A stretch of 64,000 bases of DNA, from NCBI RefSeq assembly GCF_004791695.1, contig NZ_SRSO01000019.1, forward strand, positions 41,147 to 105,146, given 5' to 3'. The notes below the pieces were generated by a model. It had not been told where the DNA came from and did no database searches. It worked only from the letters and a program-made list of their open reading frames with translations. Below are positions 62,416 through 64,000 of the stretch, one piece after another. The stretch comes from Flavivirga rizhaonensis. Lineage in GTDB: Bacteria; Bacteroidota; Bacteroidia; Flavobacteriales; Flavobacteriaceae. A program made the translations under genes and the position numbers. Positions within the stretch are counted from its first letter, which is position 1; every line of letters begins with the position of its first letter.

Positions 62416-62546
62416 TTTGTCATTTCTATAGAGCGAGGAATGGGTGACGAAAAATCATCTCAGAATAGATGAGATTCCTTCTCATTAGCTAAGCGATGTA
62501 CCTTCAAATAAAACATATTTTACTTTCTGTAATGTTTGGAATGAAC
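62416..62546 (+). repeat. Flavobacterial intergenic repeat, copy 1
   Basis: Begins gtcatttc, contains atgagattcctt and ctcattagct, and ends tttggaatgaac. It aligns with the copy at 62648-62775. The inner atctca/tgagat arms can pair. Repeats of this style, starting gtcat and ending ggaatgaca, are scattered in intergenic DNA of many Flavobacteriia. No gene is present from 62343 to 62953. Confidence 0.7.
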
Positions 62547-62647
62547 AAAGACCATTCTTATACGTTTTAAAAAAACTAAGAATCACTTATTTGAGCTCGA
62601 TATAAATTTCAATAGACAAATGGTTTTATATTACTGACAAACAGTGT

Positions 62648-62775
62648 TTTGTCATGTCGACTAAGCGAAGCATGAGCGCCGAGACATCTCATAAGGATGA
62701 GATTCCTCCTCAATAGCTACGCTATATACGTTCAAGTAAAATATATTTTACTCTCCGTAGCGTTCGGAATGACAT
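62648..62775 (+). repeat. Flavobacterial intergenic repeat, copy 2
   Basis: Begins gtcatgtcgactaagcgaag, has acatctcat and gatgagattcct (a small hairpin), tcaagtaaaatatattttact, and ends gttcggaatgacat. Same order and spacing as copy 1 with many substitutions; better preserved at both ends. Direct orientation relative to copy 1. Confidence 0.75.
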
Positions 62776-62953
62776 AGGTTCTCTGCTAAAATATTTAAAG
62801 AATTAATTATCAGATTATAACATATCGAACTCACGTTATTTAAATCTAAAAAGGAGGTCAAACTCACGTTAATTTAGGATCAATGATTTCTTCTTGAATT
62901 TACGCAATTGTTAAAAAAGTGTATTTTAAGATTAAATGGTGTATATTTGATAT

Positions 62954-63811
62954 ATGAAATTGGTGCTAAAAAATACAGATAGTTTTTCTAATTCTCGATT
63001 AAATATAATCACAAAAGAAAAGCCTTGCCTTGATTCTTCGTGGCATTACCACCCAGAATTTGAACTATTGTACATTTCTAAAAGTACAGGAATTCGTTTT
63101 GTAGGAGATAGTGTTGCGCATTTTACACCTGGAGATTTAGTCCTGGTTGGTCCAAATTTACCTCATTTATGGCGAAATGATGTTTCTTATTACGCTGAAG
63201 ATAGCGAAAGAAGTGTAAAGACTGTGGTTATTAAATTCTACAAAAACTTCATAGGAGAAAATACTTTTGACGCTCCTGAATTTGCCGAGATTAATAGAAT
63301 GTTATCTGATGCCAAATATGGAATAAGTTTTGGAAGTAATATTTCTAATAAACTGAGAGAAGATATAATGTCTATAACTAACATTAAACATACAGAGCAG
63401 TTTATAAAGCTTTTAGGTATTCTTTACGAGCTTTCCATAACTAATGAAAAGCAATTGCTATCCTCTTCAGATATGAGGCAATATACAGCTAAAGGTGCTC
63501 GCAGAATTGATAGGGTGCTGCGATATATATCAGATAATTATTCAAAGTCTATTGCTCTTGAAGATGTTTCGGATATTGCATGTATGACACCAAATTCATT
63601 TTGTAGATTTTTCAAGAAAAAAACTAACAAATCCTTTACGGGTTTTTTAAATGAAGTACGAATAAGGAATGCCTCTCGTTTATTAGTTCAAGAAAGCTTA
63701 CCAGTTAACGACGTTTGTTTTTTAGTAGGTTACAACTCTATCACAAACTTCAACAAACAATTTAAGAGAATAATGGGGAGTACTCCCAAACAGTACAGAG
63801 AGGCTGTTTAA
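62954..63811 (+). CDS. AraC-family transcriptional regulator with cupin sensor
   Basis: A 285-residue cytoplasmic regulator. Residues ~20-100 form an AraC-type cupin (SSWHYHPEFELLYI, HFTPGDLVLVGPNLPHLW), and residues ~180-285 the two-HTH AraC domain (LEDVSDIACMTPNSFCRFFK, VNDVCFLVGYNSITNFNKQF). Such proteins sense a sugar or derivative directly. At the end of the locus it may control anhydrogalactose genes, but its targets are not shown here. Confidence 0.93.
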   Translation: MKLVLKNTDSFSNSRLNIITKEKPCLDSSWHYHPEFELLYISKSTGIRFVGDSVAHFTPGDLVLVGPNLPHLWRNDVSYYAEDSERSVKTVVIKFYKNFIGENTFDAPEFAEINRMLSDAKYGISFGSNISNKLREDIMSITNIKHTEQFIKLLGILYELSITNEKQLLSSSDMRQYTAKGARRIDRVLRYISDNYSKSIALEDVSDIACMTPNSFCRFFKKKTNKSFTGFLNEVRIRNASRLLVQESLPVNDVCFLVGYNSITNFNKQFKRIMGSTPKQYREAV

Positions 63812-63922
63812 CCGAAAAGGGTTTCTCGAGGCTCTGCTTCGGGGTTTCCGTTAAAGCTGTCATTCCCGTAAAAACGCACTACTGTCCGGAATAATATATT
63901 TATATTGTTTTATTTGTATTAT

Positions 63923-63951
63923 TTTTACTGATCTTTTTAAGATCAGTAAAA
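63923..63951. terminator. Hairpin near the right edge
   Basis: A perfect 13-base-pair stem ttttactgatctt / aagatcagtaaaa with a 3-base loop, 112 bases after the AraC gene. It lacks a T run on the + strand but has Ts upstream; it could end the AraC transcript or a gene coming from the right. Bases 63812-63922 hold a gtcattccc-type repeat fragment and no gene. Confidence 0.55.
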
Positions 63952-64000
63952 CCAAAAGACTTAATTTTCATGTATTCTCAAACATATTTCGGAGAGCTAT

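Noticed and set aside
62942..62949. tatatttg as a -7 promoter element for the AraC gene
   Set aside because: It matches TAnnTTTG but ends 4 bases before the ATG and has no TTTG at the right distance upstream.

Overview
This window looks like part of a marine Flavobacteriaceae (Bacteroidota) genome. The DNA is AT-rich. It carries a SusC/SusD pair, a hybrid two-component regulator, many short-linker lipoproteins, a remnant of a type IX secretion sorting domain and flavobacterial-style intergenic repeats. The genus cannot be named from the sequence. No rRNA, tRNA or CRISPR array was seen. Almost all genes lie on the + strand; the one clear exception is a regulator at 44973-46523.

The window is nearly all one large polysaccharide utilisation locus for sulfated red-algal galactan, most likely carrageenan. 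The left part (about 3-38 kb) reads as a lambda-carrageenan module. It holds two GH150-like lambda-carrageenases with an N-terminal beta-propeller, two GH110 alpha-1,3-galactosidases whose three catalytic-type aspartates have the family spacing, a GH2 beta-galactosidase, seven sulfatases, a two-domain SASA plus alpha/beta-hydrolase esterase, a Tat-type FAD oxidoreductase, and the only SusC/SusD pair, which ends in a strong terminator. A hybrid two-component regulator sits at the left edge and is cut by it.

The right part (about 38-62 kb) adds machinery for anhydrogalactose-containing galactans: two GH16 enzymes with the ExDxxE motif, a GH127 enzyme (candidate 3,6-anhydrogalactosidase), a LacZ-type GH2, two mandelate-racemase-type cycloisomerases, an aldehyde dehydrogenase and four more intact sulfatases. 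A TPR/HTH membrane regulator lies in the middle and an AraC-type regulator at the right end. The implied flow is surface endo-cleavage by GH150 and GH16, uptake by SusC/D, stepwise desulfation, exo-cleavage by GH110, GH127 and GH2, then oxidation and cycloisomerisation of anhydrogalactose. The later keto-deoxy-sugar kinase and aldolase are not in the window.

Two things stand out. First, a Tat-type FAD oxidoreductase (51091-53013) is separated by 3 bp from a secreted protein with a covalent-FMN motif (DAISGAT) joined to a helical domain; this looks like an undescribed extracytoplasmic flavin redox module serving the locus. Second, the gaps are full of gene corpses: remnants of a third GH150, a GH2, several sulfatases, a beta-helix enzyme, an aldehyde dehydrogenase, a third FAD oxidoreductase, an IS982-like element and a membrane-protein tail. 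The locus appears to be evolving by repeated duplication and decay.
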